Source: Terrimonas ginsenosidimutans
Lineage (GTDB): Bacteria > Bacteroidota > Bacteroidia > Chitinophagales > Chitinophagaceae
DNA: 64,000 bases
Assembly: GCF_022012415.1 (NCBI RefSeq)
Contig: NZ_JAKLTR010000001.1
Coordinates: 1-64,000 of the forward strand
Reading direction: 5' to 3'
Shown: positions 25,834 to 34,351 of the stretch, one piece after another
Layout of the letters: the number at the start of each line of letters is the position of its first letter
Numbering within the stretch: position 1 is the first letter of the stretch
Notes under the pieces: model-generated
Told to the model about the DNA's origin: nothing
Seen by the model: only the letters and a program-made list of their open reading frames with translations
Databases searched by the model: none
Program-made: the position numbers and the translations under genes

Positions 25834-28170
25834 ATGCCAAAACGACTAATTACACTCGCCGCATTAGCGGCCTCGCTGGCAACAACTGCCCAGCGCACAG
25901 ACTCACTGTCTCGCCAGGATTATGAAAATGCCGCCAAATTCCTCGGATTCGGTACCGAGAACCTGGTTTTCCGCAATGGAATGCGGCCCACCTGGATCGA
26001 AGGCTCCGACAAGTTCTGGTACGCTGTCAACACCGAAAAAGGAACAGAATTCTTCCTTGTGGACGCTGCAAAAAAAGCAAAACAACCAGCTTTTGATCAG
26101 GCAAAATTGGCCGCTGCATTATCCAAACAAACCAGCCGCAATTACGATCCTTACAAACTTCCTTTCCAGACCATCGCGTATTCTACTGATGGAAAATCCA
26201 TCGCCTTCAGCGCAGATTCCAAAAAATGGAACTATGATCTGAAGACTGGCTCCATCACAGAAGCCGGCACCGCTGCGAACGAAGCAGGCGGTCAGCAAAT
26301 GGGAATGGGCGGCGGCCGCCGTGGTTTCGGCGGACTGGAATCCACTTCTCCTGATGGCAAAAAAGCTGTCTTCATCAAAAACTATAACCTCTGGATCCGC
26401 GACGTTGCTACCAAAGAGGAAAAACAACTGACCACTGACGGCGTAAAAGATTTCGGATATGCTACTGATAACGCCGGCTGGGCAAGCAGTGAAAGAGCGA
26501 TCCTGAAATGGTCGCCCGATTCGAAAAAGATCTCTACTTTCCAGCAGGACGAACGCAAAGTTGGTGATATGTATCTCGCTACCACTAATGTTGGTCACCC
26601 AACCCTCCGCGCCTGGAAATACCCCCTGCCGGGAGATAAAGAAGTGGCCATGCTGCACCGCGTGATCATCGACCTGGAAACAGGAAAAGTGATCCGCCTG
26701 CAAATTCCTCCGGACTTTCACCGTTCTTCTATCAGCGACAACATTACTGATGGCGGATCACTTGCTGATATCGACTGGAAAGCGGACGGCACCGAAATGG
26801 CTTTCCTTTCTACTTCCCGCGATCACAAGATCTCAAAAATGCGCATTGCCAATGCAGCAACCGGCGCTGTAAGAGAAGTATTCGAAGAAACAGTTCCTAC
26901 ACAATATGAATCAGGCCGCGGCGGTGTTAACTGGCGCTATCTTCCTGCAACAAACGAATTCATCTGGTATAGCCAGCGTGATAACTGGGGTCACCTGTAT
27001 CTCTATGACGCCACAACAGGCCAGGTGAAAAACCAGATCACCAAAGGAGAATTCGTTGTATCCCGTATTGTTGAAGTAGATGAAAAGAAAAGAGAGATCA
27101 CCTTCACTACAACAGGTAATGATCCGGTGAATCCTTATTACTCGAATCTTTATCGCGTAAGCTTTGATGGAAAGAAACTGGTTGCACTGACTTCTGGCAC
27201 TGGTACACACAGCGCAAGCTTCTCTCCTTCTAAAAAGTTCATCATCGATACTTATTCACAGCCAAATGTCCCTGCTGTAACCGTACTGCGTGATGCAAAC
27301 GGCAAGCAGCTCATCGAGCTGGAAAAAACAGATATCTCCAAACTGGAAGCGACTGGCTGGAAAGCTCCAACGCCGGTGAAAGTCAAAGCACATGATGGCA
27401 AGACAGATATTTATGGCCTGGTATTCACTCCAACAAAAATGGATGCCAGCAAAAAATATCCTGTAGTGAATTATATCTATCCCGGTCCTCAGGGTGGTAG
27501 CGTTGGCAACTGGTCATTCTCCACTGCACGCAGCGATCACCAGGCATTGGCTGAGCTGGGTTTCATTATCGTACTGATCGAAGGAACCAGCAACCCTAAC
27601 CGCTCTAAGAGCTATCATGATATGAGCTATGGTAACATGGCAGAGAACACGATCCCTGACCAGATCACAGCGATCCGCCAGCTTTCACAAACCTACCCGA
27701 TGGATACAACCAAAGTAGGTATGTGGGGTCACTCAGGTGGTGGCTTTGCAACGGCAACGGCCATGTTCCGTTATCCTGATTTCTATAAAGTGGGCATCTC
27801 TGAGTCAGGCAACCATGACAATCGTAACTATGAAGATGACTGGGGCGAGCGCTACAACGGTCTGGCTGAAAACGTAAACTACGGAGCACAGGCAAACCAG
27901 AACTATGCACAGAACCTGAAAGGAAAGCTGATGCTTGCTCATGGTCTGATGGATAACAACGTTCCGCCTTACAATACCTTATTGGTAGTAGAAGCATTGC
28001 AAAAAGCAAATAAGGATTTTGACCTGGTGATCTTCCCGAACAGTGCGCACGGATTCGGTCAGTACTCTTATTATATGATGAGAAGAAGATGGGATTATTT
28101 CGTGAAGCATTTAAGAGGCATTGAACCTCCGAAGGAATTTGAGTTGAGAGCGCCGACGGCGGGGAGGTAA
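25834..28170 (+). CDS. S9 family peptidase (DPP-IV-like)
   Basis: 778 residues with a signal peptide (LITLAALAASLATTAQ). The N-terminal propeller region (KFWYAVNTEKGTEF, WSPDSKKISTFQQDER) is of the DPP-IV type, and the C-terminal alpha/beta-hydrolase carries the triad S634 in GMWGHSGGGF, D707 in GLMDNN, and H739 in NSAHGF. A glycine-rich insert (QQMGMGGGRRGFGGL) lies at about 150. Such enzymes release dipeptides from N-termini in the periplasm. It is a single gene followed by a strong terminator. Confidence 0.95.
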   Translation: MPKRLITLAALAASLATTAQRTDSLSRQDYENAAKFLGFGTENLVFRNGMRPTWIEGSDKFWYAVNTEKGTEFFLVDAAKKAKQPAFDQAKLAAALSKQTSRNYDPYKLPFQTIAYSTDGKSIAFSADSKKWNYDLKTGSITEAGTAANEAGGQQMGMGGGRRGFGGLESTSPDGKKAVFIKNYNLWIRDVATKEEKQLTTDGVKDFGYATDNAGWASSERAILKWSPDSKKISTFQQDERKVGDMYLATTNVGHPTLRAWKYPLPGDKEVAMLHRVIIDLETGKVIRLQIPPDFHRSSISDNITDGGSLADIDWKADGTEMAFLSTSRDHKISKMRIANAATGAVREVFEETVPTQYESGRGGVNWRYLPATNEFIWYSQRDNWGHLYLYDATTGQVKNQITKGEFVVSRIVEVDEKKREITFTTTGNDPVNPYYSNLYRVSFDGKKLVALTSGTGTHSASFSPSKKFIIDTYSQPNVPAVTVLRDANGKQLIELEKTDISKLEATGWKAPTPVKVKAHDGKTDIYGLVFTPTKMDASKKYPVVNYIYPGPQGGSVGNWSFSTARSDHQALAELGFIIVLIEGTSNPNRSKSYHDMSYGNMAENTIPDQITAIRQLSQTYPMDTTKVGMWGHSGGGFATATAMFRYPDFYKVGISESGNHDNRNYEDDWGERYNGLAENVNYGAQANQNYAQNLKGKLMLAHGLMDNNVPPYNTLLVVEALQKANKDFDLVIFPNSAHGFGQYSYYMMRRRWDYFVKHLRGIEPPKEFELRAPTAGR

Positions 28171-28195
28171 GACATCATAGCTTATAAATTTTGAG

Positions 28196-28226
28196 AAGGG
28201 ATCGCAGTTCTGCGATCCCTTTTTTG
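28196..28226 (+). terminator. Rho-independent terminator of the S9 peptidase gene
   Basis: An 11-base stem (aagggatcgca / tgcgatccctt) with loop gttc, followed by a T run to 28226. It lies 26 bases after the stop codon. Confidence 0.92.
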
Positions 28227-28323
28227 TTTTCCATTCCCAATATTACCAACAACATTTTAGGATAGTATTAATAAGAGCCCCTTTATGTAATCGCCGAACA
28301 AAAAGCATCTTAAAATAAAAAAA

Positions 28324-29031
28324 ATGAAAAAACCACTGCTATCTGCGGCTTACTTTCTTGCAATAACCAGCATTCATGCGCAACAAAAGAATTTCATTGA
28401 CCAGCCTTACCTGGAAGTAACGGGATCCGCTGACTCTCTCGTAACACCAAATCAGATCTTTATCCGGATTTTTGTTTCTGAAAAAGATACAAAAGACCGC
28501 ATACCTCTGGAAGACATTGAGGTAAAAATGGTGAAGTCCCTTTCAGCATTGGGTATCAATACAGAAAATCAATTGCAGGTGAGTGATATGCTGAGCAACT
28601 ATAAATATTTTTTCCTGAAGAAAAGAGACATTCTGAAAACAAAGGAATACATGCTTGAAGTAAACAGTGCATCGCTCGCGAGCGATGTATTCATTGAACT
28701 GGAGAAACTGGATATTTCAAACGCCTCGATCGATCGCGTTGACCATACACAAATAGAAGCGATTAAAAATATTTGCAGAGGCAAAGCGATTGCAGCAGCA
28801 AAGCAGAAAGCGCTCGCACTAACTAAACCTCTCGGACAGGATGTCGGAACTGCCATACATATTGTCGACACCGAATCAATTTCATTGAATCAACTACAGG
28901 GTAAAACTGCGGGAATTCAAATCAGGGGTGTATCATCAAACGGCTATATTGATAAATCGGTTTTACCAACTGTGGATTTTCAGAAAATAAAAGTGACGTC
29001 CGGGGTAACAGCGGCGTTCGTGCTAAAATAA
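28324..29031 (+). CDS. Secreted SIMPL (DUF541) protein
   Basis: 235 residues with a signal peptide (LLSAAYFLAITSIHAQQ). The SIMPL pattern is PYLEVTGSADSLVTPNQIFI, then the paired strands and long helices (GKAIAAAKQKALALTKPLGQ) and the C-terminal VTAAFVLK. SIMPL proteins are periplasmic or outer-membrane proteins of unclear function. Unusual here is the stretch LNQLQGKTAGIQIRG at about 195-209, which resembles the LQGKxAGVxI motif of SusC-type TonB plug domains. It is a single gene with no clear operon partner. Confidence 0.85.
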   Translation: MKKPLLSAAYFLAITSIHAQQKNFIDQPYLEVTGSADSLVTPNQIFIRIFVSEKDTKDRIPLEDIEVKMVKSLSALGINTENQLQVSDMLSNYKYFFLKKRDILKTKEYMLEVNSASLASDVFIELEKLDISNASIDRVDHTQIEAIKNICRGKAIAAAKQKALALTKPLGQDVGTAIHIVDTESISLNQLQGKTAGIQIRGVSSNGYIDKSVLPTVDFQKIKVTSGVTAAFVLK

Positions 29032-29115
29032 AAGAAGAAGAAAATGCTGCAAACGATTATCGGAGTTGATAAGAACGATTGCGTACCTTCCCGGAAGCAA
29101 ACACACTGAACTTTT

Positions 29116-29616
29116 ATGAAACTACAGGATAAAAACTGGGCAAAGCTCGACGGCGCCAACGGAAAACTTTACGATGTCTCCATACCCCTCCTCAAAATGG
29201 AACAATCCACAGATCCCGCCGCGCACGCAGCCATCTGGCAGGAACTATGGAACAACCTCCACCAGCATGGGAAAGTAGGGCTTGCCTCATATCTTGCGAT
29301 CCCGCAATTAGTACGCATTACAAAAGAAAAGGGGATCATCGATTGGAATCTTTTTGCCCTCTGCAGCATCATCGAACAAAAACGCCATGAGAACAACAAT
29401 CCTGATCTTCCTCCCGCTGCACAAAAGTATTACCAGCAGGGTTTAACGGAATTAAATACCCTTGCCATGGAAGCGATCAAAACCGACCAGGAGGATACAT
29501 TGTTTGTAACGGCACTTGCCGCAATTGCCACCTGTTCCGGAAGAACACGGCTGGGAAATGCATTGATCCAATTAGAAGACGAACAGGTACTCGAAGAGTT
29601 CCTGGAACAGTTCTGA
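29116..29616 (+). CDS. Hypothetical helical protein
   Basis: 166 residues, helical throughout, no signal peptide and no catalytic motif (WAKLDGANGKLYDVSIPLLK, IIDWNLFALCSIIEQKRH, FVTALAAIATCSGRTRLGNA). It ends close to a 43-base perfect inverted repeat that separates it from the convergent MarR gene. It is not a family I recognise; the regular helices suggest a repeat-helix fold, perhaps for protein binding. The coding call rests on length, codon use and its good fit in the gap. Confidence 0.7.
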   Translation: MKLQDKNWAKLDGANGKLYDVSIPLLKMEQSTDPAAHAAIWQELWNNLHQHGKVGLASYLAIPQLVRITKEKGIIDWNLFALCSIIEQKRHENNNPDLPPAAQKYYQQGLTELNTLAMEAIKTDQEDTLFVTALAAIATCSGRTRLGNALIQLEDEQVLEEFLEQF

Positions 29617-29624
29617 TCGATATC

Positions 29625-29721
29625 AGTATCGCAAAGGCCGCTAAGTAAAACGCAAAGTGCGCAAAGAAAATAGAGATCTCTTTGCGCACTTTGCGTTTTA
29701 CTTAGCGGCCTTTGCGATACT
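29625..29721. repeat. Family B perfect 43-base inverted repeat
   Basis: Arms 29625-29667 and 29679-29721 are exact inverted copies (agtatcgcaaaggccgctaa... type) with an 11-base loop. Related but weaker copies are at 34866-35005 and 39526-39617. It lies between convergent genes and could serve as a bidirectional terminator. Confidence 0.92.
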
Positions 29722-29728
29722 CCATTGC

Positions 29729-30220
29729 TTATCTCGAACCACCTTTCGACTGATGAATAGCAGCTGCCCTCGCTGCCATGCTTTTCTCTTCCAGCTTCTG
29801 CTCCACTTCTATGATCGCCTGCAAAAGATTGGTAGGTGTATCCGTGAGTTCCGTGATCGCATCGATCATCAGGTTCCAGACAGGTTTCATTTTCGTCACC
29901 ATCTCCTGGCCTTTATCGGTGAGCTGCAGCAAACGCTTTCTCGAATCGATCTTATCTTTCTTTGATCTGATCAGTTTCTCTTTCTCAAGTTCCTTCAATA
30001 AACTGATCGTTGACGGATGCGTGTAGCCAATCTCAACAGCAATCTCCACTACGCTCAGCAGCGGCTTATGATAAAGTGTATAGATCACCGGGAACCATTT
30101 CGGTTCAAAAGCAATCTGGTGATCTTTATAGATCTGCAATCCGTCTTTGCGCATCATTTCTGCAAGGCGTTGCATCCTTGTCGCGATTGCAAGAATTCCT
30201 ACATCATCGATCAGACCCAT
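29729..30220 (-). CDS. MarR-family transcriptional regulator
   Basis: 163 residues from the ATG at 30220. The winged helix-turn-helix is ISLLKELEKEKLIRSKKDKI with the wing DSRKRLLQLTDKGQEMV. The N-terminal helix region (ATRMQRLAEMMRKDGL) and the long C-terminal dimer helices are normal. MarR proteins repress genes and respond to phenolic or other small ligands. The GNAT gene lies 33 bases upstream on the same strand, so both may be co-transcribed and the acetyltransferase may be part of the regulon. Confidence 0.92.
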   Translation of the reverse strand: MGLIDDVGILAIATRMQRLAEMMRKDGLQIYKDHQIAFEPKWFPVIYTLYHKPLLSVVEIAVEIGYTHPSTISLLKELEKEKLIRSKKDKIDSRKRLLQLTDKGQEMVTKMKPVWNLMIDAITELTDTPTNLLQAIIEVEQKLEEKSMAARAAAIHQSKGGSR

Positions 30221-30253
30221 GTTCAACTGTTTGGTAAAAAATAAATGTATGGA

Positions 30254-30769
30254 TTAATGTGCGGTTGGAACAGTTGTTTCCAGGCGTATTTCGTAAAATA
30301 TATGGTCGGGTTTCATGCGCGGAAAATGCGCAGGCAATTCTTCTGCAGTTATCTTGCTGAAGCCATTCTTTTCATAAAAGCGCTGAGCAGCCTGAAGCTG
30401 TCCGACAGTTCCCAAACAAACTCTGGGAATGTTGTTCTCCTTGCAATATTGCAATAGCGTATCCAGTAATTGCTGCGCGATACCATATTCTTTTCCGCGG
30501 TATTCTTTCAACACAAACATCTTCCGGATCGCACCAACACCGTCGCCGGCATTGATCAGTGCGATGGTCCCAACCAGCTTATCCCCATCGAAACTGCCCC
30601 AGAAACCTCCGCCTCCGTTAATGTAATTGCCTTCAATATCCAGCAGATCGGGTTGATCTTCCAGGGTGATCGGCACACTAAATTCAATTTGCTGAATAGG
30701 CAGGATAATCTTGATAATATCCTGGCAATGAGAGTTATCCAGGAGGTTTGTATGGAAGGATCGATTCAT
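30254..30769 (-). CDS. GNAT-family N-acetyltransferase
   Basis: 171 residues from the ATG at 30769; a GTG 18 bases upstream is also in frame. The GNAT fold shows DKLVGTIALINAGDGVGAIR, the acetyl-CoA loop region MFVLKEYRGKEYGIAQQLLD, and RVCLGTVGQLQAAQRFYEKN ending in FYEKNGF, all typical. It is cytosolic. The acceptor is unknown. It stands directly upstream of a MarR gene, a common pairing in which the regulator controls the acetyltransferase. Confidence 0.9.
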   Translation of the reverse strand: MNRSFHTNLLDNSHCQDIIKIILPIQQIEFSVPITLEDQPDLLDIEGNYINGGGGFWGSFDGDKLVGTIALINAGDGVGAIRKMFVLKEYRGKEYGIAQQLLDTLLQYCKENNIPRVCLGTVGQLQAAQRFYEKNGFSKITAEELPAHFPRMKPDHIFYEIRLETTVPTAH

Positions 30770-30833
30770 GTTCGTTGATTTGAACACAAATATAGGTAGT
30801 TAACTACGTATCTGAAAACATTTTTATTTCCGC

Positions 30834-31772
30834 TTATTCATATCCGCCCAGCCAGGAAATGGCACATACGTAATATAGCCGCACCCATTGCTCATTCAGA
30901 GAGCCACGAAAACTCAATGCATCGATCTGATGGATCAATCTCCCTTCAAGATCCAGCATTTCTTTTTCGCTATATGTCAACAGCAAATTGAATTGATGAT
31001 TGATGAGATCATCCCGATAGTCGACAATATCATCAAGTATGCCGAAGAATAACCCAACCCTGTACAGGTGTATCAATAACAACCATCGCTCAGTTGACTG
31101 CTTGAGGAATACCCAGCCTGGCATTCCCATCAGTACAAACGGAAGTGCAGATTTCCGCATGCCACTTGTCCCGTCCACACCGTTGATGCGGACCGTCGCC
31201 CTTTCCGCATCATACATTTTCAAAGCAGTTTTATTGATCAGCTGATACACCTCAAGATCATCCGGACCGGTACATAAATTTTTCAGCTTTCGGAAATACA
31301 ATTGTATCAGCTGGTAGATCTCCATTCTTGACATGCCGGGTTTTGCTCCCGGTGTACCAACGAAGTCAACCCGTTCAAGTTCCGGCCGCGAGAGGGGATC
31401 TTCATCATTATTTTTAGTATCCACTATATGATCATAGAGGCATACGATGAGGTTTGATAAAGCGCCAAGCTTCACCAGTTCCGGTCTCCGTTCATTCTCC
31501 GTCAATGGCAGGAACTTATCGGAGAAAGCCATTCCAAAACCAATGATCCTGATCAGTGTTGATTTAGGCAGGTTCACCTCTTGCAGAAAATCAGTTTCCG
31601 TAATCTCCTTTTCCTTAAGATCGTTGATCAACTGGTCCCATTGCATGAACCCCGCGAGTTCGATCTTCCTGCGGTCGACCAGGTAAGTCTCACGACTTAG
31701 CTTCGTCTTAAGATTTGCCAAAAGCCGGCTTTTCAGCCCGTCTATTGAAGCAGCTTTCTGATAAGCATTCAT
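30834..31772 (-). CDS. Class I isoprenoid-synthase-fold protein
   Basis: 312 residues from the ATG at 31772, chosen because it overlaps the previous stop by 4 bases (ATGA). Two Asp-rich motifs fit the all-helical class I terpene synthase/prenyltransferase fold: DHIVD (114-118) with an acidic follow-on NNDED, and GILDDIVDYRDD (D247, D248, D251, D254, D255). These should bind magnesium and a diphosphate substrate. No NSE/DTE triad typical of bacterial terpene cyclases was recognised, so it may be a prenyl-transferring or diphosphate-cleaving enzyme. It is the last gene of a coupled four-gene set with a squalene-cyclase-fold protein; the product is unknown. Confidence 0.75.
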   Translation of the reverse strand: MNAYQKAASIDGLKSRLLANLKTKLSRETYLVDRRKIELAGFMQWDQLINDLKEKEITETDFLQEVNLPKSTLIRIIGFGMAFSDKFLPLTENERRPELVKLGALSNLIVCLYDHIVDTKNNDEDPLSRPELERVDFVGTPGAKPGMSRMEIYQLIQLYFRKLKNLCTGPDDLEVYQLINKTALKMYDAERATVRINGVDGTSGMRKSALPFVLMGMPGWVFLKQSTERWLLLIHLYRVGLFFGILDDIVDYRDDLINHQFNLLLTYSEKEMLDLEGRLIHQIDALSFRGSLNEQWVRLYYVCAISWLGGYE

Positions 31773-32755
31773 AAATATAAAGACAATGAATAAAGTACTG
31801 ATGCGGTAGTAAAGCAACGGTTATGATCCTGTATGATACAGCCGCCGCCTTTGCCTTGCCAGTTCCAGTTCATGATCGTTGCGGGATCGATGGTATGTGG
31901 AAAGGGGATCCGAAGCAGCGCTGATGATTCCCATGAACCATCAGGAGATTGCAGTGAGATCAACTCATCTAACACGTATTCTATCCAGTAGGCACATTTT
32001 TGTTCGTCGCCGCATTTCAATATGCGCAACAGGTAAGAAAGTTCAAAGGGCAGGAAGGATCTGGATGAACGCAGTTTCTGTATACTCCAATTGACTGACT
32101 GCTCAACTGCGTCGCTCAATTTCTTTTCCGGCATATTGTTGTTCAATCTGCAAAATCCTTCCGCTATCAGTCCGGTGGAGTAGGCACTGGTTACCCACCA
32201 GTAGGCGGGCCATGCGCCATTCCCCTGTTGCTGATCCAGCAAGTACCGGATCATGTTTTCATCTGCGAGTTCTGGTAAGCTTAGCGCTGCTGCTGTTACG
32301 CATGTATGATCATGGCACCACCCTGCGAAAGAGATATTCTTTTTTAGTTTGGTGAACAAACGGATCATCCGGTCGTCTTTATATGTACTGATTCCGCCAT
32401 TCGATTGAATATGCCGTCGAATGAACGCATAGCTTTTTGACTGGCGCGAAGGTTCGATACCGAGTTGACTGGCGAGCAATAACACCCAGATCGTTGAATC
32501 TGCATCAGCCGGCACGCGGCTATTGAATCCCCATTTACTTTGCTTAAGAAACATCCTTGACCCCGAAAGCTTATGCCATACTTTTTTGCGCAGCTCATGT
32601 GCTTTCTCATCATCGATCAGTACGAGTTGACAGGCGATATAGGCAGACACCCAGTTTGTACCGGGGCCTGCCAGTGTTAAAAACTCTTCCCATACGCCTT
32701 TGCGTTGATAACTGTCAAAAAGGAATTGCAGTCCATGCTGAACAGGTATCCTCAT
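31769..32755 (-). CDS. Squalene-cyclase / class II terpene-cyclase-fold protein
   Basis: 328 residues from the ATG at 32755, which makes an ATGA overlap with the upstream stop; an ATG two codons earlier is also in frame. The alpha-barrel repeat motifs of this fold are clear: QQGNGAW (about 176-182), QSPDGSW (269-275), and WHKLSGSRMF/WGFNSRVP earlier. The motif PADADST (82-88) matches the position and shape of the catalytic DxDD(T/S) of class II cyclases, with the fourth residue Ser. At 328 residues it is about half the length of hopene cyclase, so it probably represents a single barrel domain. With the class I protein downstream it forms a possible two-step terpene or prenyl-modifying pathway. 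Confidence 0.72.
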   Translation of the reverse strand: MRIPVQHGLQFLFDSYQRKGVWEEFLTLAGPGTNWVSAYIACQLVLIDDEKAHELRKKVWHKLSGSRMFLKQSKWGFNSRVPADADSTIWVLLLASQLGIEPSRQSKSYAFIRRHIQSNGGISTYKDDRMIRLFTKLKKNISFAGWCHDHTCVTAAALSLPELADENMIRYLLDQQQGNGAWPAYWWVTSAYSTGLIAEGFCRLNNNMPEKKLSDAVEQSVNWSIQKLRSSRSFLPFELSYLLRILKCGDEQKCAYWIEYVLDELISLQSPDGSWESSALLRIPFPHTIDPATIMNWNWQGKGGGCIIQDHNRCFTTASVLYSLSLYL

Positions 32756-33360
32756 ATCCATGAACCTCCGCCTGTATAGCTATGGATCCAACTGTTTGAT
32801 TGAAAGCAACGCCTGCCTTTCCTGACAGTGCCGCCGCTGGCCCAGCTTCCGCCTTCCACTACTTTCTCCCATACTTCGCCTGTGTCGGAATTCCAGATCA
32901 TGAATTTACCTACACGTTCTATTTCGTTTCCTTCCAGCTCGTCTGTTTCGCTTCGGAATTTATCCCAGTCATCACCAAATGGCGCGGTGGCGCCGCTGCC
33001 ATTGAAGCAGGCATGTTCCACTGCTTCAGAATCCATTTCGGTTCCTCCGCAGGCATGGACCATTTCATGAAGCAGCACAGGTCCAACCCTGGTTGATGAT
33101 GTATTGCAAATAAGAATATTGTTGCCACTGTTCCGGCCATCGAGTCTGTCGCATTCAGAATCGGTACAGTCGATCTCTATCTCCCTCCACTTTTCATTCA
33201 GCTGACCAGACAGTCCGCCAAAACAATTTAAGCAGGAACGGGAACTGAAGTTATTGAACGCATTGATGATCGCCTCCCGCTGCGCCACGCTGCAGTCAGG
33301 CACTTCTGTTCCTCCTCCATTCCAGCTTCCTCCTTCGGTATGTGTTGTCCAGGTTGCCAT
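32752..33360 (-). CDS. Zinc-metalloprotease-like protein with GGSW motifs
   Basis: 202 residues, with no signal peptide. The metal site is LLHEMVHACGG (H98, E99, H102), followed by EMDSEAVEHAC, where a Glu could be the third ligand. Nine Cys residues are present (23, 43, 46, 65, 70, 85, 104, 118, 185). The motif GGSW occurs three times: 10-13, 170-173 and 198-201, the last as the C-terminal GGGSWI. Such edge repeats are odd for a protease and may be recognition or self-processing sites. The gene overlaps the cyclase-fold gene by 4 bases and follows the small first gene by 11. Its role in the operon is unknown. Confidence 0.65.
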   Translation of the reverse strand: MATWTTHTEGGSWNGGGTEVPDCSVAQREAIINAFNNFSSRSCLNCFGGLSGQLNEKWREIEIDCTDSECDRLDGRNSGNNILICNTSSTRVGPVLLHEMVHACGGTEMDSEAVEHACFNGSGATAPFGDDWDKFRSETDELEGNEIERVGKFMIWNSDTGEVWEKVVEGGSWASGGTVRKGRRCFQSNSWIHSYTGGGSWI

Positions 33361-33371
33361 AGTATTAAGGT

Positions 33372-33758
33372 TTATTGCTTGTTTTTATTTTTGAAATGCC
33401 ACGCGATCCATACACCGCCGCCAAACACGGATTTCTCCACAGACGTAACCATTCCATAAAAGCACTGACTGGCATAGGTGCCGCCATCGGTGATCTTTAT
33501 TTCGTGCGTGAACTGAAGATCCTGCGAAGACTCCTTATCGTAGATCATCAACGACAACCTGGTTTCTTTTTCATTCGATTCACCTTTCAGCGAACCTTCG
33601 AAGATCTGCGGCTTGTCAATGTCTTTCACGGTTAGCTTGAACCGGCCGCTCAATTCACTTTCTCTTGCTTCGATCTTCATTTCGAGAATACCTTTGTATC
33701 CTCTTACGTCAATGTAGTCTCCTTCCCATGTACCAGGAAGAATAGTTGAAACTCCCAT
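33372..33758 (-). CDS. Unknown first gene of the terpene-fold operon
   Basis: 128 residues from the ATG at 33758. Strand-rich with no signal peptide (ILPGTWEGDYIDVRGYKGIL, SELSGRFKLTVKDIDKPQIF, THEIKITDGGTYASQCFYG, FGGGVWIAWHFK). The pattern of about eight short strands suggests a small beta barrel or lipocalin-like fold. No family was recognised. It starts the operon and may be a carrier or binding protein for the product, which is only a guess. Confidence 0.6.
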   Translation of the reverse strand: MGVSTILPGTWEGDYIDVRGYKGILEMKIEARESELSGRFKLTVKDIDKPQIFEGSLKGESNEKETRLSLMIYDKESSQDLQFTHEIKITDGGTYASQCFYGMVTSVEKSVFGGGVWIAWHFKNKNKQ

Positions 33759-34351
33759 AATAGATAAGTTTAAATAAATTAAAAACAATAAGATTCAGTA
33801 AACATCATCGAAGCTAACTAAGCAGAGGAATGATTCATCACCAGTAAAGCGTGCAAAAGGATAGAGATAAATAGTGAGTAGTTATTGAAACACCAGGATC
33901 TTGGTACTATAAAAGAAAGCTATTTCGGGGAGAAAAGATCCAATATGCTACGAATTCTTTGTATTTCATCGCTTATATCTCATAAAGGATATAAAGCGAT
34001 CATTGTTTGTACCGGATAAGAATTCTTTAGGAGGATGGATAAACTTAATCGATCATTGGCGTAGGTTCCCGCCTCTGCTTTGCTTACGCTTACGCTTGCG
34101 CCGAAGCTTCAGCGTAGGAGCACGGCGGTCGGTGCCCGCAGAAGACGCAGATCATAGCTTCCAATGATTGTTGATTGCATTAACAGCGTACACATCTTAA
34201 TTCGCATCCGCAGACGACGCGGATAAGTTACCGTATAATGGATACTTATCTGCGTCATCTGCGGATGCGAATCACAACCGATACCTTATGGCATCACTAA
34301 CCAATAAATAAACTGGTAAAATCTGCGTCATCTGCGGGAACCCACGCCATA
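33759..34351. other. 593-base region upstream of the terpene-fold operon, with family A repeats
   Basis: No gene was seen. The part from 33759 to about 34040 is A/T-rich and should hold the operon promoter; no clear TAnnTTTG was found. The rest is repeat sequence (34055-34350). Confidence 0.6.
34055..34350. repeat. Family A repeat cluster
   Basis: The outer ends are attggcgtaggttcccgc (34055-34072) and an inverted counterpart, tctgcgtcatctgcgggaac, at 34322-34341 followed by ccacgccat. Inside, arms 34200-34228 and 34244-34272 (29 bases) match at 27 positions in inverted orientation. The family also occurs at 21880-21986 and 61367-61480. Confidence 0.85.
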
